Source of the DNA: a virus
Direction: 5' to 3' (one strand)
IMG/VR virus record: IMGVR_UViG_3300025687_000218
Location: 1-29,245 of that record
Length of the DNA stretch: 29,245 nucleotides
Shown here: positions 6,359 to 14,809 of the stretch, one piece after another
Numbering within the stretch: the first letter of the stretch is position 1
Layout of the letters: the number at the start of each line of letters is the position of its first letter
Translations under genes and position numbers: made by a program
Notes under the pieces: generated by a model
Told to the model about the DNA's origin: nothing
The model's database searches: none
Seen by the model: only the letters and a program-made list of their open reading frames with translations

Positions 6359-8580
6359 TGGCTACAGTAGACAATTATAAAATCAAAGTTACCGTCGATG
6401 GTCAAGACAAGATCATCGATCTAAACGAAGAAATTGAAAATCTTGGTACCAATATCGGTAAAACTGCTGCTGCCGGCATCGCTGCGTTCTCAGCATTAGC
6501 GATAAGCGCAGTCAATATGGCTGCCGATATGGACAGTTTGAGCAAAGCGACTGGTATAGCGACAGGTGATCTTTATAATCTAGGTAGAGCATTAGAGATA
6601 AGTGGCGGACAGTTTGATGATGCTGGAAAACTATTCCAAGCATTCGCTAGATCATTGGGACAAGTAGAACGCGGTAGCGAAGAAGCCATAGATGCTTTCA
6701 CAAAACTCGGTGTATCTAAACAAGAACTTGAGACATTAAGCGATGAAGCATTATTTAATCGCGTGATACAAGGTCTTGCTGGAATGGAAAATGGATTTGA
6801 AAAAACTCAAATCGCCATGGCAATATTAGGAAAAGGTGCTGCTGGATTAGAGTTTGATAAACTCGCAGCAAATCTTAACAAAGCAAGTGATCCAGAATTA
6901 GCAAGACGATTTGAACTCGCAGCAGATGCTTTGGATAATATAAGCATAGCGTTCCGTGAGTTACAGTTGGTAGCATTACAAGTCATCACACCAATATTAG
7001 AAAAGTTAGCAGAGTTTGAGTTCACAGCAGAAGACGCACGAAAAGCGATACAAGTATTAGGCGCGTTGATAGCGGCAGCATTCGCAGCAAGCGTTATTGC
7101 TAACATGTCTAAAATTATTAGTCTATTCCAGACTATGGGTCAAACTATAAAAAGAGTTGCTACAGTACAAGCATTTTTGACAGCATTGACCGGTAAAGGA
7201 TTAGCATTAGTAGCAGCAGCAGGTGTTGCTGCCACTGGAGCATATATCGCGCTTGGTAAAGCGATGGAAGAGGCTGCTGATGAAAAAGAAAGACTAGAAG
7301 GAGATACAGCAGCACCAGGAACACCAGATACAGGTGGTGGAAGAACTGTTGGACAAAGTCCAGAAGAAAAAGCATTAGAATCATTAAAAGCGCAAACTGT
7401 AGAGATGCGCAGAAAAAATGATGAAGCAAACAAATATCAAAGACTGATCAATAGTACGATAGGTTTATCTGAGCGTGAAGCCAATCTAATAAAAAGTACT
7501 GCCGATCTTGAAAGATCAGCAGCAAATGAAAAAATGGCTATTCAAAAACAGATTGATATTGAACTCAGCAAAGGTAAGGATACTAATCAGGAGATTGTCG
7601 CTGAATTACAAAAACAACTTGTTGAAGTTGATAAACAACTTGGTATACAGAAACAATTAAAACAAGAAGAATTAACAAGATTAGACCAACAAAAACAGAT
7701 AACACAAGAGATAAATCGTCAGGCAACCATAGAACAATTTAATCAAGACGTAAGATCACAAAAATTAAAAGATGATTTATTACAAGAAAAACTTAGAGGT
7801 GAGTTAACTCAAAGACAATATAAGATAGCATTAGAACTAGAAAATGCTTTATATAAATTTGAACAGCAACGCATCAATTTAGCAAAACAACGCGCAATAT
7901 TAGGTACTGGAATTACAGATCAAGAAAAAGCGGATTTAGATACTTTAGAAAGTTTAAATGAAACCCGTTATAGAAATGAACTAGCGAGAATAGCGCAACT
8001 AGAAGGTATAGAGACTAACAGAATAAATGATTATGCTGCCGGAACCATAAATGCTTTAGAACAAATATCACAAGCATTTGAACCATATAAAATGGCACAA
8101 GATGCTGTCATGATGACATGGAATAAGATAGGTAGTGCTATTGATAACTTTATAGAAACAGGTAAATTTAAATTTAAAGATTTTGCGGCAAGCATAATCG
8201 CTGATCTTGCTAAAATGATAGCCAAAGCACTTATTTTCAAATATATTTTTGAACCAATCATGGGTGCTTTAGGATTAAGTATTCCTGGTAGAGCAGCAGG
8301 TGGACCGGTAAAAGGTAATCAACCATACATTGTTGGTGAGAAAGGTCCAGAACTCTTTGTACCAAAATCAGCAGGAACTGTCATACCAAATAATAAATTA
8401 GGTATGGCTACACAAGCAGAAGGTACTGGACAAGTCAACGCACCTATCACTAACAACTATATCACCAATAATATCAATGCTGTCGATGCTAAATCAGTAG
8501 CACAACTATTCTCAGAGAATCGCAAGACGTTATTGGGAGCAGTCGCCACAGCACAACGTGAGATGCCTTACATGGCATGA
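6358..8580 (+). CDS. Tail tape measure protein
   Basis: At 740 residues this is the largest protein in the tail-assembly block and follows the chaperones, as expected. Near the N-terminus an Ala-rich hydrophobic segment lies at about residues 36-56. Two more lie near 231-250 (VLGALIAAAFAASVIANM) and 276-297. Residues 340-560 are charged and predicted coiled coil (many Q, K, E and L). The C-terminus has a typical tape-measure motif, GNQPYIVGEKGPELFVPKSA, around 652-671. The protein sets tail length. At about 0.15 nm per residue it would give a tail near 110 nm, which is a family rule of thumb rather than a measurement. The ATG overlaps the upstream stop. Confidence 0.92.
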   Translation: MATVDNYKIKVTVDGQDKIIDLNEEIENLGTNIGKTAAAGIAAFSALAISAVNMAADMDSLSKATGIATGDLYNLGRALEISGGQFDDAGKLFQAFARSLGQVERGSEEAIDAFTKLGVSKQELETLSDEALFNRVIQGLAGMENGFEKTQIAMAILGKGAAGLEFDKLAANLNKASDPELARRFELAADALDNISIAFRELQLVALQVITPILEKLAEFEFTAEDARKAIQVLGALIAAAFAASVIANMSKIISLFQTMGQTIKRVATVQAFLTALTGKGLALVAAAGVAATGAYIALGKAMEEAADEKERLEGDTAAPGTPDTGGGRTVGQSPEEKALESLKAQTVEMRRKNDEANKYQRLINSTIGLSEREANLIKSTADLERSAANEKMAIQKQIDIELSKGKDTNQEIVAELQKQLVEVDKQLGIQKQLKQEELTRLDQQKQITQEINRQATIEQFNQDVRSQKLKDDLLQEKLRGELTQRQYKIALELENALYKFEQQRINLAKQRAILGTGITDQEKADLDTLESLNETRYRNELARIAQLEGIETNRINDYAAGTINALEQISQAFEPYKMAQDAVMMTWNKIGSAIDNFIETGKFKFKDFAASIIADLAKMIAKALIFKYIFEPIMGALGLSIPGRAAGGPVKGNQPYIVGEKGPELFVPKSAGTVIPNNKLGMATQAEGTGQVNAPITNNYITNNINAVDAKSVAQLFSENRKTLLGAVATAQREMPYMA

Positions 8581-8592
8581 TGAGGAAATAAA

Positions 8593-9279
8593 ATGTCAGG
8601 ATTACAGACCATCATAGATAATTGTAACGGCATCACGATTAATCGTCGTAAAGTCGTTGGAATACAAATCACACGCAACGAGATACCTCGCGTGAGCCTA
8701 ACACCAACTAGACAACCATGGCGCTTCACGTTAGATATGCCAAGTAGTTTTAGATATAACGAAGCGCGTAGTTTGATCGAAGCGATTGATACACTAGATC
8801 GTGTGACTCCAGAAATAATCACATTCAGCAACAATGCTTGCTTGAGTTGGATATTTAGATATCAAGGAACTATGAATACTAGTCAGATCAATGGTATAAC
8901 AGTACAAAGTTTTACTGGTAATCAGTTAGTATTACAGAATCTTCCTGCTATAGCAAGCACTAGAGTCTTATTTGAACCAAATGATCTCATACAGATCGGT
9001 ACGCATACATTTCCATTCACTAGTACAACACGCATAACTCGTGGTACAAGTGCTACGGTAACTATCACAACTAACAGACCAAACATCATATCAACTAGTG
9101 TTGTAGGTGATAATATCACAGTAGGTAACAGTTGTGATTTCTATATGTTCTGTCCAAACATGCCAACATATAAATTGATACCAGGTGGTTATGTAAGATC
9201 AGGAACAACGACAGTCAATAACGCATACATAGAATGGAGTGATGCGTTTGAACTATATGAGTATGTAGGTACAGCATAA
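8593..9279 (+). CDS. Distal/minor tail protein candidate
   Basis: This 228-residue beta-rich protein follows the tape measure and has a GAGG site 8 bases before its ATG. In siphoviruses this slot holds the distal tail or minor tail protein that closes the tube and carries the tip. Visible features include an N-terminal strand pattern (GITINRRKVVGIQITRNE) with a PWRFTLDMPS segment at about 38-47. Strand-rich, Thr-rich repeats follow in the middle (FPFTSTTRITRGTSATVTIT). There are no enzymatic motifs. Its stop overlaps the next ATG (TAATG), linking it tightly to the following tail gene. Confidence 0.6.
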   Translation: MSGLQTIIDNCNGITINRRKVVGIQITRNEIPRVSLTPTRQPWRFTLDMPSSFRYNEARSLIEAIDTLDRVTPEIITFSNNACLSWIFRYQGTMNTSQINGITVQSFTGNQLVLQNLPAIASTRVLFEPNDLIQIGTHTFPFTSTTRITRGTSATVTITTNRPNIISTSVVGDNITVGNSCDFYMFCPNMPTYKLIPGGYVRSGTTTVNNAYIEWSDAFELYEYVGTA

Positions 9280-9959
9280 TGGATATCATACCAGAAGTCG
9301 GTAATAATGCTACAGAGATAACGAATGCTGAGTTTGTCAAACTTACCATATACAATGAATTTGGTAACACGGCAAACACAAATGTTTATACTTTTAGTAG
9401 TAGTTACAAAGAAGAAACTATAGCAAATACTGTCTATGATCCACTTGGTGGATTGTTAGCAGTTGGTGCGCAGAATCGTGATCTACGTGTGACGGCTGGT
9501 GATACGACCATATCATTGAGCGGCGTAAGTGGCAACAGCATATTCATCGTGTTAGACAAGAAGATACGCGGTAGCGAACTAGAGATATTGCGTGGATTCT
9601 ATGATGCCAATATGAATCTAACAAATACATATCAACGTTTTACTGGTATCGTGACTAGTTACAACATTAGTGAAGATCGCGAAGAATTAGAAGATACCTT
9701 TACCATATCATTGAACGCAAGCAGTTATAAGATCGTGCTTGAAAATCGTATCGCAGGAAGAAAGACAAACAAGGAAAGTTGGCGATACTTTGATAGCAAC
9801 GATGCTAGCATGGATCAAGTCTATAGCATCGCTGGAGTACAATTTGATTTCGGACAAGATCCTAAAGGTAAGACTACTGTACCAGGATATGGTAGCGGTG
9901 GCGGTGGCGGAGGATTCCCACCAGGATTCGATCCTACTAGAGGTTTAAATCAGAACTAA
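9279..9959 (+). CDS. Minor tail/tip protein
   Basis: This 226-residue protein is translated from an ATG overlapping the previous stop, and its own stop overlaps the next start (TAATG). The core is beta-rich, with FTGIVTSYNISEDREELEDT around residues 126-145 and SLNASSYKIVLENRIAGRKT at 147-166. This resembles the hub-proximal minor tail proteins of marine siphoviruses. A glycine run (SGGGGGG) near residue 208 precedes a proline-rich end, possibly a flexible linker. No catalytic motif is seen, and the role in the tip is inferred from position. Confidence 0.55.
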   Translation: MDIIPEVGNNATEITNAEFVKLTIYNEFGNTANTNVYTFSSSYKEETIANTVYDPLGGLLAVGAQNRDLRVTAGDTTISLSGVSGNSIFIVLDKKIRGSELEILRGFYDANMNLTNTYQRFTGIVTSYNISEDREELEDTFTISLNASSYKIVLENRIAGRKTNKESWRYFDSNDASMDQVYSIAGVQFDFGQDPKGKTTVPGYGSGGGGGGFPPGFDPTRGLNQN

Positions 9960-10414
9960 TGAACATTAGATTAGCAAATAAATTCGATCAACCAGAGATA
10001 CTTGAGATGCTACGTCATTTCAGGGAACAGACGCCTATTGAAGATATCAAACATTGTGATAATGCTGAATATATCAGTTCGCTTTATCATGCTTTACTTA
10101 TAGGTGGCGGCATAGCATTAGTCTGTGAGATCAATGACAAGATCGTAGGCATGATCTTAGGTATCATCGAACAGAGCATATGGGATCCTGATAAGTTTTT
10201 ATTGCGTGAACTTGTTTATTGGGTAGAACCAGAAGCGCGTGGTACCACTGCTGGTTACAGATTGTTGAAAGAATACAACAAACTAGCAGAACAACTCAAA
10301 GAACAAAAACGCATACAGATGTATACCATGACCAAGATGGTCAATAGCCCAGATATTGACTTTAATCGTTTTGGTTATAGGAAGATCGAAGAAGTATGGG
10401 TAGCAGGAGCATAA
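9959..10414 (+). CDS. GNAT-family N-acetyltransferase-like protein
   Basis: This 151-residue protein has the GNAT order of elements. An N-terminal strand-helix (IRLANKFDQPEILEMLRHF) is followed by central strands IALVCEINDKIVGMILGIIE and VYWVEPEARGTTAGYRLLKEY at 87-107. The R-G-T-T-A-G run at 94-99 fits the acetyl-CoA pyrophosphate-binding loop (R-x-x-G-x-G/A). The family transfers acetyl groups to amines; the substrate here is unknown. The gene lies between a minor tail gene and the gpJ-like gene, with overlapping starts and stops, so it is part of the tail operon. It may act on virion proteins or on a host target, or be a non-catalytic tail assembly factor. Confidence 0.75.
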   Translation: MNIRLANKFDQPEILEMLRHFREQTPIEDIKHCDNAEYISSLYHALLIGGGIALVCEINDKIVGMILGIIEQSIWDPDKFLLRELVYWVEPEARGTTAGYRLLKEYNKLAEQLKEQKRIQMYTMTKMVNSPDIDFNRFGYRKIEEVWVAGA

Positions 10415-10415
10415 C

Positions 10416-13259
10416 ATGGGTATAGTATCAGCAATCGTAGCAGCAGTAGCAAAGATAACGATTGGCGCAGTCGTCAAGTTCGTAGCAGGTACTATATTGA
10501 GCATAGGTGTCAGCCGCCTCATGGCAAAACGTGCTATGAAGAAAGCAAGTGCCGGTGGAGATGGTGGCGCACGTATACAGTTACCACCTGCTACAGACAA
10601 TAAACTACCTGTAGTTTATGGATCAGCATTCGTCAGCGGACCTATCACTGATGCTAAACTAAGCACAGACCAAAAGACTATGTGGTACGTTGTTGCGTTA
10701 GCAGAACATAGTGATGATCAAGGTGGCGGTGGTGGCACTTATACTTTTGATACAAGCAATATCTATTATGATGGTAAACTAGTAACCTTTTCTGGTGGTA
10801 CTGCGCAAGTAGCAAGTTTGACTGTCAATAATCAAGGTACATCGCAGATCGATACCAGAGTCAATGGTAAATTATTCATTTACTTGTTTACTAATGGTAG
10901 CAGCAGTGGCGTGAATACAGGTGGTCAAAGTGCCATCACGATATTACAAGATAGCCAGATACCAGCAGCACAACGTTGGACATCTGATCATACTATGACC
11001 AATACATGTTTTGCTATCGTCAAAGTAATCTATAACACTGACGCTGGTACTACTAATCTTGGTGCTATAGCATGTAAGATCACAAATAGTTTAACTAAGC
11101 CCGGCGAATGTTTAAAAGATTACATGCTCAATACACGTTATGGTGCTGCGATACCATTAGCACGTATCGATACTGATAGTCTTGACGATCTTGACACATA
11201 TAGCGATCAGAATATCACATACGTACCAGTTGGTGGTGGTAGTGCCACACAAGCACGATATCGCATCAATGGACCATTAGACACAGCAAATGATTGTTTG
11301 ACTAACTTACAGGTATTAGTTGATGCTTGCGATAGTTGGTTACAATATAGCGAACTAAGTGGTAAATGGAAAGTAGTCATCAATAAACCATATGATGTTG
11401 CTCCAAATGCTGAGACATTAGGTGATCTATTCTTAGTTGATAGTAGTAATCTTGTAGGTGGTATCACGATCAATCCTGTCGATCTAAATGAGACTTATAA
11501 CGAAGTAGAAGTCGCATATCCAAACAAGAATATTAAAGATCAGACTGATTTCCAAGTACTAGAACTCGAGGATTATCAAGCGACATTATTGAGTCCTAAT
11601 GAAGCGATCAATAGATTGAACGTACAGTTGCCTGTAGTCAATGAAGCAGTACAAGCAAAATATTTAGCAGTGCGCAGATTATTACAGAGTCGCGAAGATT
11701 TGATCATCGTGTTCCGCACTGACTATAGCGGCATACAAGTATTAGCAGGTGACATCATACGTGTCACACATCCAGTATATGGTTGGACTGATAAGTTGTT
11801 CCGTGTCAGCAACGTAGCAGAAGAAAAATATAGTGACGGTACGCTTGGTGCTCAGTTAGTAGCATTTGAGTATAATGGTACGATATACAATGACAATGCT
11901 ATCGAAGATTATATACCAGCATTCAATACAGGTTTGACTGATCCAAACATCATCAGTCAACCTGGAACACCAAACGTAGCATTGAATAGCGATGCTACAG
12001 GATTAGTGACAAGTTTCAATATAGAATCATGGGTACCTGATGAAGGATCTGTGATGTATATGGATTTTAACTATGGTAATACGAGCAACGTAGAAGAACA
12101 TGAACGTTTGCGTACAGTAAGCACTGGTGGTGGATTACCATATGTTAATAGCGATAGCGCGAATGCTGTCTATACTACATTGGCTATAGATGTCAATGAT
12201 TTACCTGCTGGTAACTATTACTTTAGTACTACAGCAAGAAATGATTTTGCTGGTAGGGTCAGTAATGCTACAGCAGGAGCATTTAACTGGGCTGGCGCGA
12301 ATGTCAGAGAATATGATCCAAATACAGGTAATGGTGGTATCATAGGTAATCAGATACAACCAAATACGGTTACCGGAAATAACATCGCTACTTATACGGT
12401 CACTGGTAATAATATTGCTAATAATACTATCACTGGCAACAATATCGCAAACTATACTATCACAAGCAATAACTTAAGCAATACTGGTGCTGCTGGTAGT
12501 TATTCTTATGCTAATATTACTATTGATAATGCGGGTAGAGTCATAGCAGCAGCCAATGGTAACATAAGTGGTGGTAACGGTGTAGTCGTATTCAGTCCAG
12601 ATCAACAAGTTGGTAGTGGTGGCATATTAAACGTATGGACTAGCACAAGCAGATTATCAAGCAATACTTATAATATCGTTGGTGGTAGACAATATGAAGT
12701 CAATCCAAATACTGGTGGTATCACTAGCAATACTTGGAGTCCAAGTTTACCAAATGATTACAATCCATGGTATTACAACACTTCAAGCACTACAAATGGA
12801 TTTAACGCGAATAGCACCGCAATATTCAGTCCAGCAAACGCAGCATTACAAGAGATAGGAATATTTGATACTAGTAATGTTTTCACAAGCGATGGTGTTT
12901 ATGGTTGGATACGTGTGATCAGCAGTGCTGTATCCGCCGATAGTTTACCAGCATTCATTGCCACTGTAGAGATGATCAGTCCAACATCACAGACTATACA
13001 GATCATAGGTGGCGCAGATTATGTTTATACAAATACAACTACATATCAATCATTCGTTGATTATAGCAGCGTGAAAAATGTGACATTGTCCGCAAATGTA
13101 CCGCATTTTGAGACGATATGTTATGTACCAGAAAGTCAACCAACACCACCTAGTGGAAATATTGATATAACTGGTGTATTCGTAGCAGTCAGAAATCCAA
13201 ACAGTGGAACTGATTTATACATACCAGCAAGAGCAAGGGCATTTTTCAGGAATCAATAA
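10416..13259 (+). CDS. Tail tip attachment/host specificity protein, gpJ-like
   Basis: This 947-residue protein is predicted to form the tail tip or central fibre that contacts the host. The N-terminus has hydrophobic Ala/Val-rich segments (residues 1-32), then KLPVVYGSAFVSGPITDA at 63-80, a pattern typical of lambda gpJ relatives. The next roughly 400 residues are the conserved J-like core (TKPGECLKDYMLNTRYGAAI and EAVQAKYLAVRRLLQSREDL). A fibronectin-like beta segment follows at about 507-605 (QPGTPNVALNSDATG). Four 10-residue TVTGNNIANY-type repeats then lead to a C-terminal beta domain that probably forms the variable tip. Translation uses an AGGAG site inside the preceding gene. Confidence 0.85.
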   Translation: MGIVSAIVAAVAKITIGAVVKFVAGTILSIGVSRLMAKRAMKKASAGGDGGARIQLPPATDNKLPVVYGSAFVSGPITDAKLSTDQKTMWYVVALAEHSDDQGGGGGTYTFDTSNIYYDGKLVTFSGGTAQVASLTVNNQGTSQIDTRVNGKLFIYLFTNGSSSGVNTGGQSAITILQDSQIPAAQRWTSDHTMTNTCFAIVKVIYNTDAGTTNLGAIACKITNSLTKPGECLKDYMLNTRYGAAIPLARIDTDSLDDLDTYSDQNITYVPVGGGSATQARYRINGPLDTANDCLTNLQVLVDACDSWLQYSELSGKWKVVINKPYDVAPNAETLGDLFLVDSSNLVGGITINPVDLNETYNEVEVAYPNKNIKDQTDFQVLELEDYQATLLSPNEAINRLNVQLPVVNEAVQAKYLAVRRLLQSREDLIIVFRTDYSGIQVLAGDIIRVTHPVYGWTDKLFRVSNVAEEKYSDGTLGAQLVAFEYNGTIYNDNAIEDYIPAFNTGLTDPNIISQPGTPNVALNSDATGLVTSFNIESWVPDEGSVMYMDFNYGNTSNVEEHERLRTVSTGGGLPYVNSDSANAVYTTLAIDVNDLPAGNYYFSTTARNDFAGRVSNATAGAFNWAGANVREYDPNTGNGGIIGNQIQPNTVTGNNIATYTVTGNNIANNTITGNNIANYTITSNNLSNTGAAGSYSYANITIDNAGRVIAAANGNISGGNGVVVFSPDQQVGSGGILNVWTSTSRLSSNTYNIVGGRQYEVNPNTGGITSNTWSPSLPNDYNPWYYNTSSTTNGFNANSTAIFSPANAALQEIGIFDTSNVFTSDGVYGWIRVISSAVSADSLPAFIATVEMISPTSQTIQIIGGADYVYTNTTTYQSFVDYSSVKNVTLSANVPHFETICYVPESQPTPPSGNIDITGVFVAVRNPNSGTDLYIPARARAFFRNQ
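12366..12485 (+). repeat. Four tandem 30-base coding repeats in tip protein
   Basis: Four in-frame 30-base units encode TVTGNNIATY, TVTGNNIANN, TITGNNIANY and TITSNNLSNT. This TxTxNNI pattern is typical of phage fibre shafts, where each unit adds a rung to a trimeric beta structure. The DNA copies have diverged at wobble positions, so the array is not a recent slippage product. Confidence 0.8.
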
Positions 13260-13271
13260 TTTGTATTATTG
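13254..13271 (+). terminator. Stop-overlapping hairpin with TTGT loop
   Basis: CAATAAT, loop TTGT, ATTATTG forms a perfect 7-bp hairpin overlapping the TAA stop of the tip gene. The stem is AT-only and no T-run follows directly, so it is a weak terminator or an mRNA 3'-end stabiliser at best. A similar TTGT-loop hairpin overlaps the tail-tube stop at 5205-5220. Confidence 0.35.
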
Positions 13272-13284
13272 AATAAATATTATA
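13272..13284 (+). promoter_or_regulatory. T4-late-like promoter box before fibre genes
   Basis: AATAAATATTATA at 13272-13284 differs from TATAAATACTATT at few positions. It lies in the 40-base gap before the fibre gene at 13300, giving a predicted +1 at 13285. An AGGAAT-type ribosome site follows. It is a good candidate for driving the fibre cluster. Confidence 0.55.
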
Positions 13285-13299
13285 TAGGAATCAAAGATC

Positions 13300-13797
13300 A
13301 TGAGTTTACTATTAAACGGCGCGAAGACAATGACTATAGCAGGCACCGAGATGCAGGTGCTAGAAATCTATACAGGTGAAGCATATACATTACCACTTAA
13401 TTTTGTTGACAGCACTGGTAATGCTGCTAATGCTAATGTTCCTAATGCTTGGATATTAGATACATCAGCAAAGTTTTATACAGTTGATACGGTGACATAT
13501 CCAACACCAGATAGTGTTGATCTTGGCAATATAACATTAAATAGTCCACAACCAAATGCTAATGCTTACACATTATTAGCAGATTGGAGCAATATTGATG
13601 CTGGTACTGGATATCTATATATAGGCAACAATATAACGAACAGCGGTAATAATACACCTAATATCAACTTAGCAAATACAACTGCTAATAGTACATTAGT
13701 CATTGTTACATTGACAGTAACAAGAGAAAGCACAGCCAATAGTTCATTAGATAATATAAACAAAGAACCTATAGGTTTCATAGTAAGGTACCAATAA
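13300..13797 (+). CDS. Small tail fibre/baseplate-type beta protein
   Basis: This 165-residue protein is Asn-, Thr- and Ala-rich and beta-rich, the composition of fibre-associated proteins in this cluster. It opens with MSLLLNGAKTMTIAGTEMQV, and YTGEAYTLPLNFVDSTGNAA follows at about residues 24-43. It ends one base before the next ATG. No enzyme motif is present. It may be an adaptor joining longer fibres to the tip, but the sequence does not settle this. Its start follows the promoter-like box at 13272. Confidence 0.5.
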   Translation: MSLLLNGAKTMTIAGTEMQVLEIYTGEAYTLPLNFVDSTGNAANANVPNAWILDTSAKFYTVDTVTYPTPDSVDLGNITLNSPQPNANAYTLLADWSNIDAGTGYLYIGNNITNSGNNTPNINLANTTANSTLVIVTLTVTRESTANSSLDNINKEPIGFIVRYQ

Positions 13798-13798
13798 C

Positions 13799-14809
13799 AT
13801 GTCAGAAATCAACGCAAATATTGTCGTTGAACCGATTACACTGACTGTTTTACAACAAGATCCCGGTGTAACTGTAACGACTGATCCAATATCATTAAAC
13901 ATTTATGCTGCTGGAGGTACTACACCTGGCGGTAATGTAGGTGAGATTCAATATAATGCTGGTGGATTTTTAGATGGTATACCAACAGCAACATTTACTG
14001 CCGGTAACCTAAGTTTAGGAAATATAGCAAATCTAAAAATAGTTGGTGGTACTAATGGTTACTTTTTACAAACTGATGGAAGTGGCAATCTAACATTTGT
14101 ACCAGGTACAGCAAATATCACAGGTAATGGTACTAGTGCTGGTTCTAATAATCAAATACAGTTAAGTGATGGAACTGGTAACTTTAAGGCAGCGACTGGT
14201 TTTAGTTTAGATACAGCGAGCAATGTTTTTAATGCTCCTGGTGATGCCAATATAGTAGGAAATCTATCAGCAAACATTGTTATCGGTAACAGTGCTAATA
14301 TTGTTGGTAATATTAATGCTGGTAATGGTATTTTTGGTAATGTGACTGTCAACACAGTATTAAATGGTAATATAGGTAACTTTACAGGAAACCTAATATC
14401 TACTGGTACAACAAAGATACAACAAGCATTAGAAAAAATCACTGCTAATACTACTGCTGCTACTGGAACTATAAACTTTGATGTATTAAATCAAGCCATA
14501 TTGTTTAATACTAGCAATGCTAGCGCAAACTTTACATTAAACATACGCGGCAATGCTACCGAAGCATTAAACAGTGTTATGTCAAGTAATCAAAGTATCA
14601 CTCTACGATTTATAAACACAAACGGTAACGTAGGATATTATGCCAATGTATACCAGATAGATGGTTCTAACATTACACCAAAATGGGTAAGTAATGTAGG
14701 ACCACCTAGCATAGGTACAGTAAATGGTATAGATGTTTATGATTTTGAGATTATAAAAACTGCCGCTAATACATATACTGTTTTAGGTATTCAGATAGGA
14801 TATACTTAA
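13799..14809 (+). CDS. Tail fibre protein with beta-repeat shaft
   Basis: This 336-residue protein carries irregular beta repeats rich in G, N, A and I, for example SANIVIGNSANIVGNINAGN around residues 156-175. They suggest a parallel beta-helix or trimeric fibre shaft. A segment with GGNVGEIQYNAGGFLDG near residues 43-59 is a common fibre element in aquatic phages. The C-terminal part (about 215-336) looks globular and may be the receptor-contacting head. The gene overlaps its downstream neighbour by one base (TAATG), so fibre proteins here are translationally coupled. Confidence 0.7.
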   Translation: MSEINANIVVEPITLTVLQQDPGVTVTTDPISLNIYAAGGTTPGGNVGEIQYNAGGFLDGIPTATFTAGNLSLGNIANLKIVGGTNGYFLQTDGSGNLTFVPGTANITGNGTSAGSNNQIQLSDGTGNFKAATGFSLDTASNVFNAPGDANIVGNLSANIVIGNSANIVGNINAGNGIFGNVTVNTVLNGNIGNFTGNLISTGTTKIQQALEKITANTTAATGTINFDVLNQAILFNTSNASANFTLNIRGNATEALNSVMSSNQSITLRFINTNGNVGYYANVYQIDGSNITPKWVSNVGPPSIGTVNGIDVYDFEIIKTAANTYTVLGIQIGYT

